The notes beneath the pieces are model-generated. The model was not told where the DNA came from, did no database searches, and was given only the letters and a program-made list of their open reading frames with translations. 64,000 nucleotides of DNA from Micromonospora andamanensis (GTDB taxonomy: Bacteria; Actinomycetota; Actinomycetes; Mycobacteriales; Micromonosporaceae), in NCBI RefSeq assembly GCF_016863495.1, contig NZ_BOOZ01000018.1:62001-126000 (forward strand), written 5' to 3'. How positions within the stretch are numbered: position 1 is the stretch's first letter; each line of letters opens with the position of its first letter. The translations under genes and the position numbers were made by a program. This document shows positions 17,159-25,933 of this stretch, one piece after another.

Positions 17159-17460
17159 CGCTTGTGTTCCTCCGGAAAGATCTCTCGGTCGCCGATCCGC
17201 GGGTCCTCCCGCAGCTCGGCGAACTGGTCGTCGAACGCCTCGCCCTGGGCGAACGCCTCGTGGATCTCGTGCTCCCGCTCGGCCATCCCGGCGCGTACGT
17301 CCGCCACGAAGCTACGCAGTTCCTCGACAAGTCCGCCAGCGGATTGCGACAGGTTGTCGGCGATGCCGGCCGGGGTGTACGCGTGCGCCGCGCGGGTCGC
17401 CTTACGCACCACCACGACACCGACGGCCAGCCCGATGCCCAGCCAGAAAAGGCGCCTCAT
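17155..17460 (-). CDS. Small membrane protein of the alaS operon (DUF6167-like)
   Basis: 101 aa. It begins MRRLFWLGIGLAVGVVVVRK, one short N-terminal helix, then a mostly helical, charged cytoplasmic or periplasmic tail containing EELRSFVADVRAGMAERE. It matches the small conserved protein that precedes alaS in actinobacteria; function unknown. GGGAGG lies seven bases before the ATG and the stop overlaps alaS, so it is co-translated with the synthetase. Confidence 0.8.
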   Translation of the reverse strand: MRRLFWLGIGLAVGVVVVRKATRAAHAYTPAGIADNLSQSAGGLVEELRSFVADVRAGMAEREHEIHEAFAQGEAFDDQFAELREDPRIGDREIFPEEHKR

Positions 17461-17486
17461 GCTCGTACCTCCCGGTGCCGTTTGGT

Positions 17487-17948
17487 TCAGCGGTTCCCGC
17501 GCCGGGCGGCGCGTCGCTGAGCCTTGATGGTGTCCCGCACCTCGCGTTCGGTCTCCGCGTGCCGGCGGGTGGCGGCGGCCTTGCGCACGCCGTACCCGAA
17601 CGCGGCCACCTTGACCAGCGGGTTGGCCGCAGCCGCGGAGACCACGGTGACCAGGTTGGCGACGTTGGCGCTGATGTTCTGCGCGTGGCTGGTCATGGTG
17701 TCGACCTTTGCCAGTTGGAGGTTCACGCCGTCGAGGGAGGTCTGCACCTGCTCCAGGGTCACGTTGACGTTGCGAACCGTGGTGTTGACGTCACCGAGCA
17801 GGGGCCCCGTCCGGTCGTTGAGGTCGTTGATCATGCGGGTGGTGGCGTCCACGGTGTGCCGCAACCGCAGGATGGGCAGCGTCAGGATCAGCACCAGCAT
17901 CGCGAACGCGATAGCCGCGATCAACGCCGCGACCTCCAAAAAGCCCAC
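17487..17948 (-). CDS. DUF948 membrane protein
   Basis: 153 aa from a GTG at 17948 with GAGGAGG six bases upstream (a longer frame to 17963 lacks a ribosome-binding site). There is an N-terminal transmembrane helix (AALIAAIAFAMLVLILTLPI), then a long predicted coiled coil with regular hydrophobic spacing (LNDRTGPLLGDVNTTVRNVN, VQTSLDGVNLQLAKVDTM) and a basic C-terminus. This fits DUF948 proteins, commonly found upstream of alaS in actinobacteria and resembling methyl-accepting/sensor coiled coils. Function unknown. Confidence 0.85.
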   Translation of the reverse strand: MGFLEVAALIAAIAFAMLVLILTLPILRLRHTVDATTRMINDLNDRTGPLLGDVNTTVRNVNVTLEQVQTSLDGVNLQLAKVDTMTSHAQNISANVANLVTVVSAAAANPLVKVAAFGYGVRKAAATRRHAETEREVRDTIKAQRRAARRGNR

Positions 17949-18086
17949 GCCAGTCCTCCTCAAACAGTGCTTTCGGGGCGCCGGGCCCTGAGCAGCACGA
18001 CCGTCTCGCCCACGTCAACGTCGAGTGCCCGGCCGACGACCGGTCACCACCAGCACCTGACCCTACCGTCCGTGATGACGATCGGC

Positions 18087-21000
18087 TCAGGACGGTGGCG
18101 ACGGCGTCAGGTCGCCCAACGGGTCATCGGTAAGTGTCGGGAAGGGATCCTCACCGGTGAGTGACGGATCGGTGCTCGGCTGTGGCCGCGTCCGCTCGTC
18201 GTCGATCGCGTTGCGGACCTTCACCGACACCAACGATCCGGGGCACTCCTGCGCCGTGGTGGCCGGATCGGGGGCGGGCACCACAGCGGGTTCGCCGTCC
18301 ACGGGTGGCGGCACGCAGGTCCGCTCCCGTACCCAGAGGTCGAGGGTCAGCTCGTCCCGCCGCCAGCAGGTGTAGCTGCCCTTCTCCTCCTGCTCCGGGC
18401 AGTAGTTGGGCGTCCACCGCTGCCAACCGTCACCGCTCAGCGCGGCCTCGTACGCCTGGGCGGTCTCGTCCGGCGAGCGGTCGGAGGTGACAGTGCGTTC
18501 CCGCAACCGGCAGTCGAGCAGGCACCACTGGCTGCCGCTGACGTCGTCGACCGGTTGGACAGCGGCCCAGGACGGCACCTCCAGTTCGTCAAGCGAGGCG
18601 AAGACCGGGTCCCGGTTCATGCTCTGCACGCCGAAGAACGCCGGAAGGACACCGAGCAGGAGCACGCTGGCCAGCACCAGAACGGCCGTGCGCAGGCGCG
18701 CCGAGCCCGGCGCCTGCCGACGCGGCTCGCCACCGTCGTCGGTCAGGTCGTTCTCGGGCCGGTCAACCTCGGCGGAATCCGGCAGGTCGGGACGTCGGGA
18801 CGTCGGTTCCACCCCGGGGCGCGGCCCGGCCGGGTCGACAGGCGCCACGGCAGCCGCGGCGCGAGCCACAGCCGGAGCCTCGCCGGCTCGCGTCGGCGGT
18901 ACCGGCGGCACCCCTGAGGGTTCGGGACGTGCCGGGTGCCGAGGCGGCGGAGCCGCCCGGCCGGTCATCCTGTCCTCCGGACGCACCGGGGCACCGGCCC
19001 GGGCCGTGACCGGCGAACCCGCTGGTCCGATGCCGGCGGCCCGACCGGGGTCGGCAGCGCCGGGTGGGCCGGCCTCGGGCCGGTGTGGACCAGCGTCGGG
19101 CCGGACCGCGCCACGGGCCGGACCCGGCGGCGGCCCACCCGGGCGACCTGCCGCACCGTCCGGCCGCACCGCACCACGCGGCGGCACCGCAGGCGCACCG
19201 TCCGGCCGCGCCGCACCGCGCGGGGGCACCGCAGGCGCACCGTCCGGCCGCACCGCAGCACGCGGCGGGCCCACGGGCGCACCGTCCGGCCGCGCCGCAC
19301 CACGCGGCGGCAGCACAGGCGCGCCGTCGGGACGCGCCGCACCGCGCGGCGGGCCCACGGGCGGACCCTCCGGCCGCGCCGCGCCACGCGGCGGCAGGGC
19401 AGGCGCACCGTCGGGACGCGCCGCGCCACGCGGCGGGCCCGCAGGCGCACCGTCGGGTCGGGTGGTCGGGCCGGTGGCACCGATCCGGGGCAGGGCAGCG
19501 GCTCGACCGGCCGGCTCGGGTCCATCCGGACCCGGGGTGGGGCCGCTCATCGGAGTGGGTCGGCCACGCCCGGCGGGTGGCCCGTCGGGGCGGCGGGCGG
19601 GGCCGGTGCCCGGACGTTCCGGTACCGGCTCGGCACCGCGTCCGTCGGTCGGTGCGTTGCCCGCCGGCGGTCGCCCGGGCGGGCTGCCGGAGTCCCCGCC
19701 ACGACGGTCGCCCACCGTCGGCGTGCCACCGGAGGGGGTACCGACCACGCGACCGGGCGGTGCGCCCGCCGGTGTCGCGGGTCGCTTGCTGATCGTGGGC
19801 AACGCCGGGTCGGTGTGGTGCGGCCGTCCGGCCTGCCGGAGCCAGTCGGCCGGTCGCTGCGGCCGTGCGGCCCGGCCGTCGCCGGACGGACCGGCGGGAG
19901 GCGGCTCGGTACCGGCCACCGCGTGCCGGCCGGGCGGCTCCTCGTCCGCCGTGCGCCGGCCCCGGGCCGGTGTGTCGTCCGCCTCGGCCGCGCGGCGTCC
20001 CCGCGGTGGCTCGACCGGCCCGTCCTGAGGCCGACGACCGAAGGGTGGCTCCGGCGGCTCAGGTGCCGCCCGACGACCCGACGCCGGGTCGGCCGGCCCG
20101 TCCGCGCCGGGTGCGGTCCGGCGGTCCCGGTCGGTGACGGCCGGGCCGCCGGGCTTGCCGTGCCCGGCTGCGGGTCCACCGGCCGGAGGGCCGGAGGGCA
20201 CGCCGGGAATCGGTGGCGCGTTGCCGGACTGCGGCACCACCGGCGGCTGCTCCGGTGGCTCGGCGGCTCGCCGCCGGCCGGCCCGCAGGCCACCGCCGGC
20301 CGGAGCGCCGACCGGCCGACCTGCGGCGGGCGTCATGGCCGGCGACCCCGCGCCGGTGGCCGGGCCGGGTCGCTCGGGACCCTGCGGTCCGGCCGGGTCC
20401 GGTGCGACACGTCGGGCGCCTCGCGGTGGCGTCGGGTCCGGCACACCGGGTGGCGGTGTGGTGATCGGAGCGTCGAGCCCACGGGGTCGGCCGGGCGCGG
20501 CGAAACGCGCGGCTCGGGCATCGGGAACGCGACCGGGATCGGTGCGGTCCGACGGGAGCGGGCCGGTGACCGGCTCCGCCGGTGCGGGGGCGTGGCTGGG
20601 TCCGGTCTCCGAGGGCAGCCGGCGGGGGCCGGCGGGGGCGGCGTTCGGCCGGGCGCCGGGCAGTCGACGCGGCCCGGGTGGGCCCGCCACGGGACCGGTG
20701 GGCGCGCCCGGCGCCGGTCCGGGTGGCCGGCCCGGACCGTTCGGTGCGCCGGGCACCGGGCCGCCGTCCGGAGTCGGCAGGGCACCGCCCGGGCCACTCG
20801 GCACCGGCTCGCCGGGGTGTGGTGGCCGGGAGGTCGGCCCGGGGGCACCGGGCTGTCGTGGCCAACCGGCCGGAGGGGTGTTCGGCGCACCGGGCTCGGG
20901 CCGGGCGGCGGCCGGCGGTGGCGGGGCGAACGGCGGAGGCGCCGGCGGCCGTTCCCGCCCCATGGGCGGCGGGCCGGCGGGCGGCCGGGCAGCCGGGGCG

Positions 21001-21266
21001 CCCGGCCAGGGACCGTCGACCGGCCGCGCTCGTGGCGGTTCGGCCGGGCCACGGGCGGGCGGCGGTGCGGCGGGCGGCTCGCCAGCGACGCCGTCGGGGC
21101 CCAGCTCAGCGCGCTGCTGCTTGGCCGAACGCAGGTCGTCGATCCAGCCGAAGTCCTCGCCGCCACCCGGTTCCTCCGGGACGGGCTCGGATTTGCCCCG
21201 ACCCCAGCGGCGGCCCTTGCCGCGCCGCGCCTCCGGGCCCTCGTCCGGTCGGTCCGACGAATTCAC
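18087..21266 (-). CDS. Large proline-rich single-pass membrane protein
   Basis: 1059 aa. Residues 1 to about 855 are extremely rich in Pro, Gly, Ala and Arg with no fold visible, and include seven or more 14-residue tandem repeats (PPRGAARPDGAPxx) at about 600-710. A single transmembrane helix (about 858-878, AVLVLASVLLLGVLPAFF) leads to an ordered C-terminal domain of about 180 aa with six Cys (WCLLDCRLRERT, NYCPEQ, YTCWRRDELTL, RTCVPPP, QECPGS). The topology suggests a disordered cytoplasmic arm and an extracytoplasmic disulfide-bonded domain. The GTG start has GGAGGGG six bases upstream and overlaps the rarA stop. No known function. Confidence 0.8.
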   Translation of the reverse strand: MNSSDRPDEGPEARRGKGRRWGRGKSEPVPEEPGGGEDFGWIDDLRSAKQQRAELGPDGVAGEPPAAPPPARGPAEPPRARPVDGPWPGAPAARPPAGPPPMGRERPPAPPPFAPPPPAAARPEPGAPNTPPAGWPRQPGAPGPTSRPPHPGEPVPSGPGGALPTPDGGPVPGAPNGPGRPPGPAPGAPTGPVAGPPGPRRLPGARPNAAPAGPRRLPSETGPSHAPAPAEPVTGPLPSDRTDPGRVPDARAARFAAPGRPRGLDAPITTPPPGVPDPTPPRGARRVAPDPAGPQGPERPGPATGAGSPAMTPAAGRPVGAPAGGGLRAGRRRAAEPPEQPPVVPQSGNAPPIPGVPSGPPAGGPAAGHGKPGGPAVTDRDRRTAPGADGPADPASGRRAAPEPPEPPFGRRPQDGPVEPPRGRRAAEADDTPARGRRTADEEPPGRHAVAGTEPPPAGPSGDGRAARPQRPADWLRQAGRPHHTDPALPTISKRPATPAGAPPGRVVGTPSGGTPTVGDRRGGDSGSPPGRPPAGNAPTDGRGAEPVPERPGTGPARRPDGPPAGRGRPTPMSGPTPGPDGPEPAGRAAALPRIGATGPTTRPDGAPAGPPRGAARPDGAPALPPRGAARPEGPPVGPPRGAARPDGAPVLPPRGAARPDGAPVGPPRAAVRPDGAPAVPPRGAARPDGAPAVPPRGAVRPDGAAGRPGGPPPGPARGAVRPDAGPHRPEAGPPGAADPGRAAGIGPAGSPVTARAGAPVRPEDRMTGRAAPPPRHPARPEPSGVPPVPPTRAGEAPAVARAAAAVAPVDPAGPRPGVEPTSRRPDLPDSAEVDRPENDLTDDGGEPRRQAPGSARLRTAVLVLASVLLLGVLPAFFGVQSMNRDPVFASLDELEVPSWAAVQPVDDVSGSQWCLLDCRLRERTVTSDRSPDETAQAYEAALSGDGWQRWTPNYCPEQEEKGSYTCWRRDELTLDLWVRERTCVPPPVDGEPAVVPAPDPATTAQECPGSLVSVKVRNAIDDERTRPQPSTDPSLTGEDPFPTLTDDPLGDLTPSPPS
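19140..19460. repeat. 42-bp tandem repeats in the proline-rich gene
   Basis: A unit of 42 bp (for example GCACCGTCCGGCCGC recurring at that spacing around 19196 and 19238) is repeated about seven times with few differences, encoding 14 residues per unit. Both strands stay open here, producing spurious long frames on the plus strand. The low divergence between units suggests recent expansion. Confidence 0.8.
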
Positions 21267-22789
21267 TGTTGACCCCTCCCGTCGGCGCTCGCGCCGACCT
21301 CTTCAGCCACCTGGGCGTCCGTGGCCGTACGCCGGTCGCCGTCGTCCCCCCCGGACGACATCTGGGTGTCCAGGCGACCGTTCTTCGCCGGCTCGCCCGG
21401 GCGGGCGGCTGTGGACAGCCCGCGGACGATCCGGCGCAGTAGCGGCAGCCGGCCGGCCACCGATCGCTCCGCGCCGTGCTGGCTAGGCCGGTAGTAGTCG
21501 GTGCCGACCAGGTCGTCGGGCACGTACTGCTGGGCGACCACGCCCCGCGTGTCGTCGTGCGGATAGCGGTAGCCGATGCCGTGGCCGAGACCCCGGGCAC
21601 CTGAGTAGTGGGCGTCGCGCAGACCCCGGGGCACCGGCCCACCCCGACCGGCCCGCACGTCGGCGATCGCCGCCCCGATGGCGGTGGTCGCCGAGTTGGA
21701 CTTGGGCGCGGTGGCCAGGTGGATCACGGCCTGGGCGAGGTTGAGCTGCGCCTCGGGCAGGCCGACGTACTCCACCGCGTGCGCCGCGGCGGTCGCCACA
21801 CCGAGCGCACCCGGGTCGGCCATGCCGACGTCCTCGCTGGCGAAGATGACAAGCCGCCGTGCGATGAACCTGGCGTCCTCCCCGGCGACAAGCATCCGGG
21901 CCAGCCAGTGCAGCGCCGCGTCCACGTCGGACCCGCGCATGCTCTTGATGAAGGCACTCGTCACGTCGTAGTGGGCGTCGCCGGCCCGGTCGTATCGGAC
22001 GGCCGCGGTGTCCACCGCCCGTTCGGCGGTGGCCAGGTCGATGAGGTCGTTACCGAGGGCGGTCGTCGAGCCGGCCGCCGCCTCCAGCGCCGTGAGCGCC
22101 TTGCGGACGTCACCGCCGGCCAACCGGACCAGGTGTTCCTCGGCCTCGGGCGCGAGAGTGAGCGCCCCGGCCAGCCCACGCTCGTCGACAAGCGCACGGC
22201 GCAGCAGCCCGCGTACCGCCTCGTCGTCGAGGGGCCGGAGGGTGAGCAGCACGCACCGGGAGAGCAGTGGGGAGATGACCGAGAAGTACGGGTTCTCGGT
22301 GGTGGCCGCCAGCAGGGTGACCGTCCGGTCCTCCACCGCGGCGAGCAGCGAGTCCTGCTGGGTCTTGCTGAACCTGTGCACCTCGTCGATGAAGAGCACC
22401 GTCGGCGGGCCGCCCGAGCGTCGCTGTCGCCGGGCGGTGTCGATCACGGCACGGACGTCCTTCACCCCGGCGGTCAACGCCGACATGGCGACGAAACGGC
22501 GGTCGGTCGCGGCGGCGACCAGGTGGGCGATCGTGGTCTTGCCGCTGCCCGGCGGCCCCCAGAGAATCACCGACATCGGCGCGCTGCCGGCGACCAGCTG
22601 CCGCAGCGGCGCGCCCGGGGTGAGCAGGTGTTCCTGACCGACCAGCTCGTCCAGATCGGCCGGGCGCATCCGGACCGGCAGCGGCGCGTCCGGCCCGGCC
22701 GGGGTGAAGCCGCCGACACCAGCGGAACCCGCAGGCGCACCGGGTGCTGCGGCGGGTTCACCGAGGGTGAAGAGGGCGTCGGACTCCAT
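21263..22789 (-). CDS. rarA: Replication-associated recombination protein A (AAA+ ATPase)
   Basis: 508 aa from the ATG at 22789; the frame opens further to a TTG at 22819, which has no ribosome-binding site. RarA/MgsA is a clamp-loader-like ATPase acting at stalled replication forks. Signatures: MRPADLDELVGQEHLL, Walker A GPPGSGKTT, Walker B FIDEVHRFSK, sensor 1 LAATTENPYF, then the family C-terminal domain with MRGSDVDAALHWLARML and ARRLVIFASEDVGMADP. A C-terminal tail of about 40 residues is disordered. The stop overlaps the proline-rich gene by 4 bp. Confidence 0.95.
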   Translation of the reverse strand: MESDALFTLGEPAAAPGAPAGSAGVGGFTPAGPDAPLPVRMRPADLDELVGQEHLLTPGAPLRQLVAGSAPMSVILWGPPGSGKTTIAHLVAAATDRRFVAMSALTAGVKDVRAVIDTARRQRRSGGPPTVLFIDEVHRFSKTQQDSLLAAVEDRTVTLLAATTENPYFSVISPLLSRCVLLTLRPLDDEAVRGLLRRALVDERGLAGALTLAPEAEEHLVRLAGGDVRKALTALEAAAGSTTALGNDLIDLATAERAVDTAAVRYDRAGDAHYDVTSAFIKSMRGSDVDAALHWLARMLVAGEDARFIARRLVIFASEDVGMADPGALGVATAAAHAVEYVGLPEAQLNLAQAVIHLATAPKSNSATTAIGAAIADVRAGRGGPVPRGLRDAHYSGARGLGHGIGYRYPHDDTRGVVAQQYVPDDLVGTDYYRPSQHGAERSVAGRLPLLRRIVRGLSTAARPGEPAKNGRLDTQMSSGGDDGDRRTATDAQVAEEVGASADGRGQQ

Positions 22790-22864
22790 CACGAGAACAG
22801 TACCGGGCTCAGCCGACAACGCCGGAATCGCGCCGCCGGCCGAGCCCGGGGTGATCGTTTCCGG

Positions 22865-23074
22865 TCAGCCGCGTCCGGGGCGGCGGCCCCGGTACCAGCG
22901 ACCACCGCCGCCGCCCGGCCCCCGGCCGACCCCGGCCAGGTAGAGCGAGAGCAGCAGCAGACCGATCAGGACCAGGGTGTTCCAGTTGAACAGGTCGGGC
23001 GCGCCGAGTTTGGTGTCCAGCAGGTCCAGCAACAGGGCGAAGCCGAAGACGACGGCCGCGGCGATGGCGAGCAT
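22865..23074 (-). CDS. Small two-helix membrane protein
   Basis: 69 aa, starting at an ATG with GGAGG six bases upstream. Two hydrophobic segments (residues about 1-18 and 33-48) are joined by DTKLGAPDLFNWNT, and the tail is Gly- then Arg-rich (GPGGGGGRWYRGRRPGRG). Small proteins of this kind are common in actinomycetes; function unknown. It lies between rarA and a divergent acetyltransferase. Confidence 0.65.
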   Translation of the reverse strand: MLAIAAAVVFGFALLLDLLDTKLGAPDLFNWNTLVLIGLLLLSLYLAGVGRGPGGGGGRWYRGRRPGRG

Positions 23075-23233
23075 GACGTTCCTCCGGTGGGGGTTTCCAG
23101 TAGGTCGGCGCGGGATGTACCCGATCGGTCGACTCGCCAATCTCCACCCTGGATCACGGTCATCACCGCCGCCGCAGCGGGGCCACGGCCGGCTCGGGGC
23201 AGGCGGCCCGGCACGACGATCTACGCTGGCGAC

Positions 23234-23968
23234 ATGATCGTCGCCGACGAGATCCTCGACGGACGGGATGCTGTGCTGGCCGCGGCGGGCCGCCATCCGT
23301 TCGTCCGGCATTCGCTGCCGTGTCACGAACCGGCGCGAGGATGGCGACGTGCCGGGACCGTGTGCTGGCTGCTTCCGGTCGAGCAGGGGCCGATCGGTGG
23401 GGTCATCGGCGCTTCGGAGACGGCAATCGACCTGCTCGGTGCTGTGGCCGCAGCGGGGGAAGTCGGTGCTGGGCGGTGGGTTCATCTGCCCCGCACGGAC
23501 CCCACCCCGATCGGGCCGGCCGTGGCCGGGTACGAGGACTGGGATTTTCTCTGGACGACAAGTGCACCGCCGGCACAGCCGGGCGAGGAGCAGGTGGTCC
23601 GGCTGACCGAGGCGGACCACCCGGCCCTGACGGCGCTTATCGACGAGGCGTTCCCGACCAGCACCGCCCGCCCCGGCAATCCGCAGGTACGCGGCTGGTA
23701 CGGCATCCGCGACGGTGACCGGCTGGTCGCCTGCGGCGCCGACCGCACCCGGGGTGAGATCGGTTTCCTCGCCGGGTTGACGGTGGCGCCGCGGCACCGG
23801 GGGCGCGGTCTGGGGGCGGCGATCACCGCCGGGATGACGCGCACCATGCTGGACCGCTACGACCTGGTGGCGCTGGGCGTCTATCCGAGCAACGTGGCAG
23901 CGATACGGCTCTACCGGCGGCTCGGCTACACCGGCACGTTCCCGCTCACCTCGGTGCGTTTCGCCTGA
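23234..23968 (+). CDS. GNAT-family N-acetyltransferase
   Basis: 244 aa from the ATG at 23234. The acetyl-CoA-binding motif A is clear near residue 180: LTVAPRHRGRGLGAAI. It is followed by the beta-bulge and YPSNVAAIRLYRRLGYTGT at the C-terminus. The N-terminal half (about 1-110) is a less conserved domain, perhaps a degenerate second GNAT lobe. Substrate unknown. Its 3' end overlaps the convergent MFS gene by 43 bp. Confidence 0.85.
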   Translation: MIVADEILDGRDAVLAAAGRHPFVRHSLPCHEPARGWRRAGTVCWLLPVEQGPIGGVIGASETAIDLLGAVAAAGEVGAGRWVHLPRTDPTPIGPAVAGYEDWDFLWTTSAPPAQPGEEQVVRLTEADHPALTALIDEAFPTSTARPGNPQVRGWYGIRDGDRLVACGADRTRGEIGFLAGLTVAPRHRGRGLGAAITAGMTRTMLDRYDLVALGVYPSNVAAIRLYRRLGYTGTFPLTSVRFA

Positions 23969-25263
23969 CCCTCGGTCGGCCCGCCGTCGGACCGTTGCGC
24001 CGGGTCGTCGGGCCGCTTCGGCTGGCTGGCGGTCCGGCCTGCCCGCCAGGCGGGCAGGTACAGCGGCGCGGCGACCGCCAGTGCGACCGCACCGACGAGC
24101 ATCGCCGTGCTCACCCCGGCCCGGTCACCGACGAAGCCGAGCAGCACGCCGCCGAGCGCACCGGCCGGCATGGCCACCATCGAGTTCACCGAGATCACGC
24201 TGGTCCGGTACGGGCCGTCGACCTGCCGGTGCAGCAGTCCCATGTGCAGCGGGTTCGACGCGCCGTGCACCGCGTGACAGACGACGAAGGCGATCAGCAC
24301 ACCGACCGGGCCGGCGAGCAGCGCCATCCCGACCACCGTGACACCCTGCACGATCCGCAGCAGCGCGGCACCGGGCGCGGCACCGAGCCAGCGGATGAGC
24401 AGCGGGGTGAGTGCCGCGCCGGCCGCGGAGGCCAGCCAGGCCACGGTGCTCGCCGGTCCGAGCAGGGCGGCGGCCCGGTCGGCGTCCCCGATCACCTCGG
24501 CCAGCCGGATCGGCAGCAGGCTCTCGAAGGTCACCATTCCGAAGCCCCAGAACAGCTCGACCGCGACCAGGGCCAGCAGCACGCGGGAGCGACGCAGCAG
24601 ACCGAACGCCTCGCCGACCATGCGCGGAGCCGCCCGGACCGAGGCCCGCACGGCACCGGGCCCGCTCGCCGGTCGCCGTTCCACGAGCAGGATCAGCAGC
24701 GCCACCAACGAGATCCCCTGGAGCACGACGGCGGCCAGCACCGGCGTGGTCAGGGCGCTGACCGGACCCAGCGGGCCGAGAGCGACCAGGCCGCCGCTGA
24801 GCAGGGCGCCGGCCGCGATGCTCAGGCCGAGCACGGCACCGCCCTGACCGAGCCCCTTCTCGTACGCGGCATCCGGGTCGACGGCCAGGGTGCTGTCCAC
24901 GTACCAGGACTCCAGGGGGCCGCTGTCCAGGGCGCGGAACACGCCCTGCAACGCCCAGACGGCGGCCAGCAGCGCGAACGAGTCCGCCAGCACCAGCAGG
25001 CCCATCGAGACGAGGCTGACCGAGCTGGCCACCACCAGTACCGGCTTGCGGCCCAGCGCGTCGGCGAACCCGCCGGTCGGCAACTCCAGGGCCAGCACCA
25101 CCACCCCCTGGGCGGCGGCGGCCAGACCGATCTGGGTCAGGGTCAGGCCGCGCTCCTGCATCAGCAGGATCACCACCGGGATGAGCAGGCCGGTCGGTAG
25201 CCAGCGCAGACCGTGCAGGACCAGGAACCGACGCCGGATCTGGCGTATGGACAGGGTGCTCAT
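23926..25263 (-). CDS. MFS transporter
   Basis: 445 aa with twelve hydrophobic segments in two six-helix halves. The conserved loop 2-3 motif is present as GGFADALGRKPVLV. The C-terminal tail is charged and Gln/Lys-rich. It is probably a drug or small-molecule exporter; the substrate cannot be read from sequence. Its ATG overlaps the stop of the ArsR-type regulator gene (ATGA at 25260-25263), making a regulator-pump operon controlled by the palindrome at 25865-25905. Confidence 0.88.
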   Translation of the reverse strand: MSTLSIRQIRRRFLVLHGLRWLPTGLLIPVVILLMQERGLTLTQIGLAAAAQGVVVLALELPTGGFADALGRKPVLVVASSVSLVSMGLLVLADSFALLAAVWALQGVFRALDSGPLESWYVDSTLAVDPDAAYEKGLGQGGAVLGLSIAAGALLSGGLVALGPLGPVSALTTPVLAAVVLQGISLVALLILLVERRPASGPGAVRASVRAAPRMVGEAFGLLRRSRVLLALVAVELFWGFGMVTFESLLPIRLAEVIGDADRAAALLGPASTVAWLASAAGAALTPLLIRWLGAAPGAALLRIVQGVTVVGMALLAGPVGVLIAFVVCHAVHGASNPLHMGLLHRQVDGPYRTSVISVNSMVAMPAGALGGVLLGFVGDRAGVSTAMLVGAVALAVAAPLYLPAWRAGRTASQPKRPDDPAQRSDGGPTEGQAKRTEVSGNVPV

Positions 25264-25847
25264 TGGGCGTCCCGCACCAGGGGGAAGCCGGCGACGAAGA
25301 GGATGACCTGCTCGGCGTCGGGCCCGGCCGGTGCGTCACGGTACCGCTTGACCACCGCCGACAACTCGTCGTTGAGGGCACGCAGCTGGTCGGCCGAGAG
25401 GGTGAGCAGTGCGTCGCTGAAGTCGGCGGCCCGACGCCACTCGCGCGGCCGGTCGTGCTGCACACCGACCCAGCGCTGGGCGAACTCGGCCACGAACTGG
25501 AAGTGCCGGCTCTGCACCCAGTCCGACGCGGCCCGGGCCTGCGGGTCGTTCTCGAAGTCGGTGGGCTGCCACGAGCTGATGTCGTGGGCGGCACGCCAGT
25601 AACGCCGCCGGCCGACGCCCTCCGCCGGCTCCTCGACGACCAACCCGACCTCGGCCAGTTGGCGCAGGTGGTAGCTGGTCGCGCCGGTGTTGGTGTCGAG
25701 TTCGGCGGCCAGGTCGGTCGCGGTCGCCGGTCCGCCGACGCGAAGGGCGCCGAGCAGCTGGACACGCAGCGGGTGGGCCAGTGCCCGGATCTGCCGTGCG
25801 TCGACGTGCCCGACGCTCGGTGTGGCGGTGGTCGACGCATCCTTCAT
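25260..25847 (-). CDS. ArsR/winged-helix transcriptional regulator
   Basis: 195 aa from the ATG at 25847; the frame extends upstream through the operator, so the internal ATG is preferred. The winged helix spans about residues 15-95: VDARQIRALAHPLRVQLLGA, then TATDLAAELDTNTGATSYHL and LRQLAEVGLVVEEPAEGVGRRR with the wing RRYWRA. The C-terminal 100 residues form a helical effector or dimerisation region. No ArsR metal-binding Cys motif is present, so the signal is probably organic. It is translationally coupled to the MFS pump and likely autoregulated through the adjacent inverted repeats. Confidence 0.88.
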   Translation of the reverse strand: MKDASTTATPSVGHVDARQIRALAHPLRVQLLGALRVGGPATATDLAAELDTNTGATSYHLRQLAEVGLVVEEPAEGVGRRRYWRAAHDISSWQPTDFENDPQARAASDWVQSRHFQFVAEFAQRWVGVQHDRPREWRRAADFSDALLTLSADQLRALNDELSAVVKRYRDAPAGPDAEQVILFVAGFPLVRDAQ

Positions 25848-25850
25848 GAA

Positions 25851-25905
25851 TGCACAGTAGTTGTGCACGCCACCTATGCACAAGTGTTGTGCATAGGTGG
25901 TGTGC
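25851..25905. promoter_or_regulatory. Operator for the ArsR/MFS operon: nested TGTGCA palindromes
   Basis: Main site: CCACCTATGCACAA (25870-25883) and its exact complement (25887-25900) around 3 nt; with the outer bases the arms match at 18 of 19 (25865-25905). A second, smaller inverted repeat TGCACA-N5-TGTGCA (25851-25867) lies between this and the regulator's start codon. Position and symmetry fit a dimeric winged-helix repressor binding its own promoter. Confidence 0.75.
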
Positions 25906-25933
25906 GCAGCCGCACCGGCTGTGAACGACTTCA

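Noticed and set aside
15512..17527. 671-residue plus-strand frame opposite alaS
   Set aside because: It is the antisense of a certain synthetase gene; composition (Arg, His, Val, Leu, Gly) is typical of a GC-skew shadow frame and no motif is present.
18406..21272. Long open frames on the plus strand opposite the proline-rich gene
   Set aside because: They arise because 42-bp repeats with high GC keep several frames open. The products are Arg/Gly-rich with no domain, while the minus-strand protein has a membrane helix and ordered C-terminal domain.
25260..25847. Metal-sensing (ArsR/SmtB) role for the regulator before the MFS pump
   Set aside because: The metal-ligating Cys motif of ArsR sensors is absent, and the partner is an MFS pump rather than a metal transporter.
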